Position numbers and translations under genes: made by a program. This document shows, piece after piece, positions 50,050-50,078 of a DNA stretch of 50,078 nucleotides. Every line of letters begins with the position of its first letter. The stretch's first letter is position 1. This DNA comes from Streptomyces otsuchiensis (GTDB taxonomy: Bacteria; Actinomycetota; Actinomycetes; Streptomycetales; Streptomycetaceae). The stretch spans positions 1 through 50,078 of the forward strand of contig NZ_BHZI01000004.1 of NCBI RefSeq assembly GCF_004305975.1. The letters run 5' to 3'. The notes under the pieces are model-generated. The model searched no databases. It saw only the letters and a list, made by a program, of their open reading frames with translations, and was not told the DNA's origin.

Positions 50050-50078
50050 CGCCGGGCCGCCGCACGCGCCCCCGCCCC

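Noticed and set aside
1-50078. CRISPR arrays, tRNA, rRNA and IS elements
   Set aside because: The repeats present have 6-19 bp units without spacers, no T-loop sequences were found, and no transposase or terminal inverted repeats are visible.

Overview
The window (about 72% GC by eye, GTG/TTG starts, GGAG-type ribosome binding sites, twin-arginine precursors, MalR/GlnE/GlnII/GlnA2 homologues) looks like the chromosome of a Streptomyces or close relative. From memory, the order nadE - glnA2 - glnE - malR/malEFG/aglA - amylopullulanase - two-component system - glnII resembles the S. coelicolor core region around SCO2210-SCO2241. No search was run. I found no tRNA, rRNA, IS element or CRISPR.

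Layout. 0.4-2.1 kb: an EEP-family membrane protein, then a SugE/Gdx guanidinium exporter preceded by a clear guanidine-III (ykkC-III) riboswitch. 2.1-5.5 kb: nadE (apparently leaderless) divergent from a GlnA2-type glutamine synthetase homologue. 5.7-9.0 kb: a Ser/Thr kinase fused to a five-helix DUF4328 membrane region, converging on a Tat-exported M23 peptidase. 9.4-12.4 kb: glnE. 12.6-15.5 kb: a lipoprotein/secreted-protein pair and a PAP2-family membrane protein.

15.6-31.7 kb is a starch and maltodextrin utilisation region: malR divergent from malE-malF-malG-aglA, then a second MalR-like LacI gene overlapping aglA by four bases, then a CBM20 alpha-amylase and a 1825-residue alpha-amylase/pullulanase fusion. 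CTTGCA/TTGC repeats lie in the malR-malE gap and at the amylase promoter. The extracellular enzymes cut alpha-glucans, MalEFG imports the maltodextrins (its ATPase is not in the window; MsiK in relatives) and AglA hydrolyses them inside.

31.8-35.7 kb: a PGRP-type amidase without a signal peptide, cotranscribed after a small Tat-signal protein; a truncated MFS transporter; and a protein with a sigma-factor-like cytoplasmic half, one TM helix and an outer domain. 35.9-40.8 kb: a NarL-type response regulator and a DesK-type kinase on the same strand, separated by about 3 kb of other genes (RHH/PIN toxin-antitoxin pair, MocR regulator, LysE exporter), which looks like an insertion. 41.2-46.2 kb: a GlcG/HbpS-like protein, glnII with a GlnR box, a Gfo/Idh oxidoreductase, a polysaccharide deacetylase, an ArsC/Spx-like protein and a DUF2267 protein. 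46.3-50.0 kb: a LacI regulator divergent from a DHDPS-family lyase and an NRAMP-fold transporter that has lost the canonical metal-binding motifs, with a LacI operator between them.

Most novel: the degenerate NRAMP plus DHDPS plus LacI cassette, the duplicated MalR, the Tat-partner/amidase pair and the interrupted two-component system.
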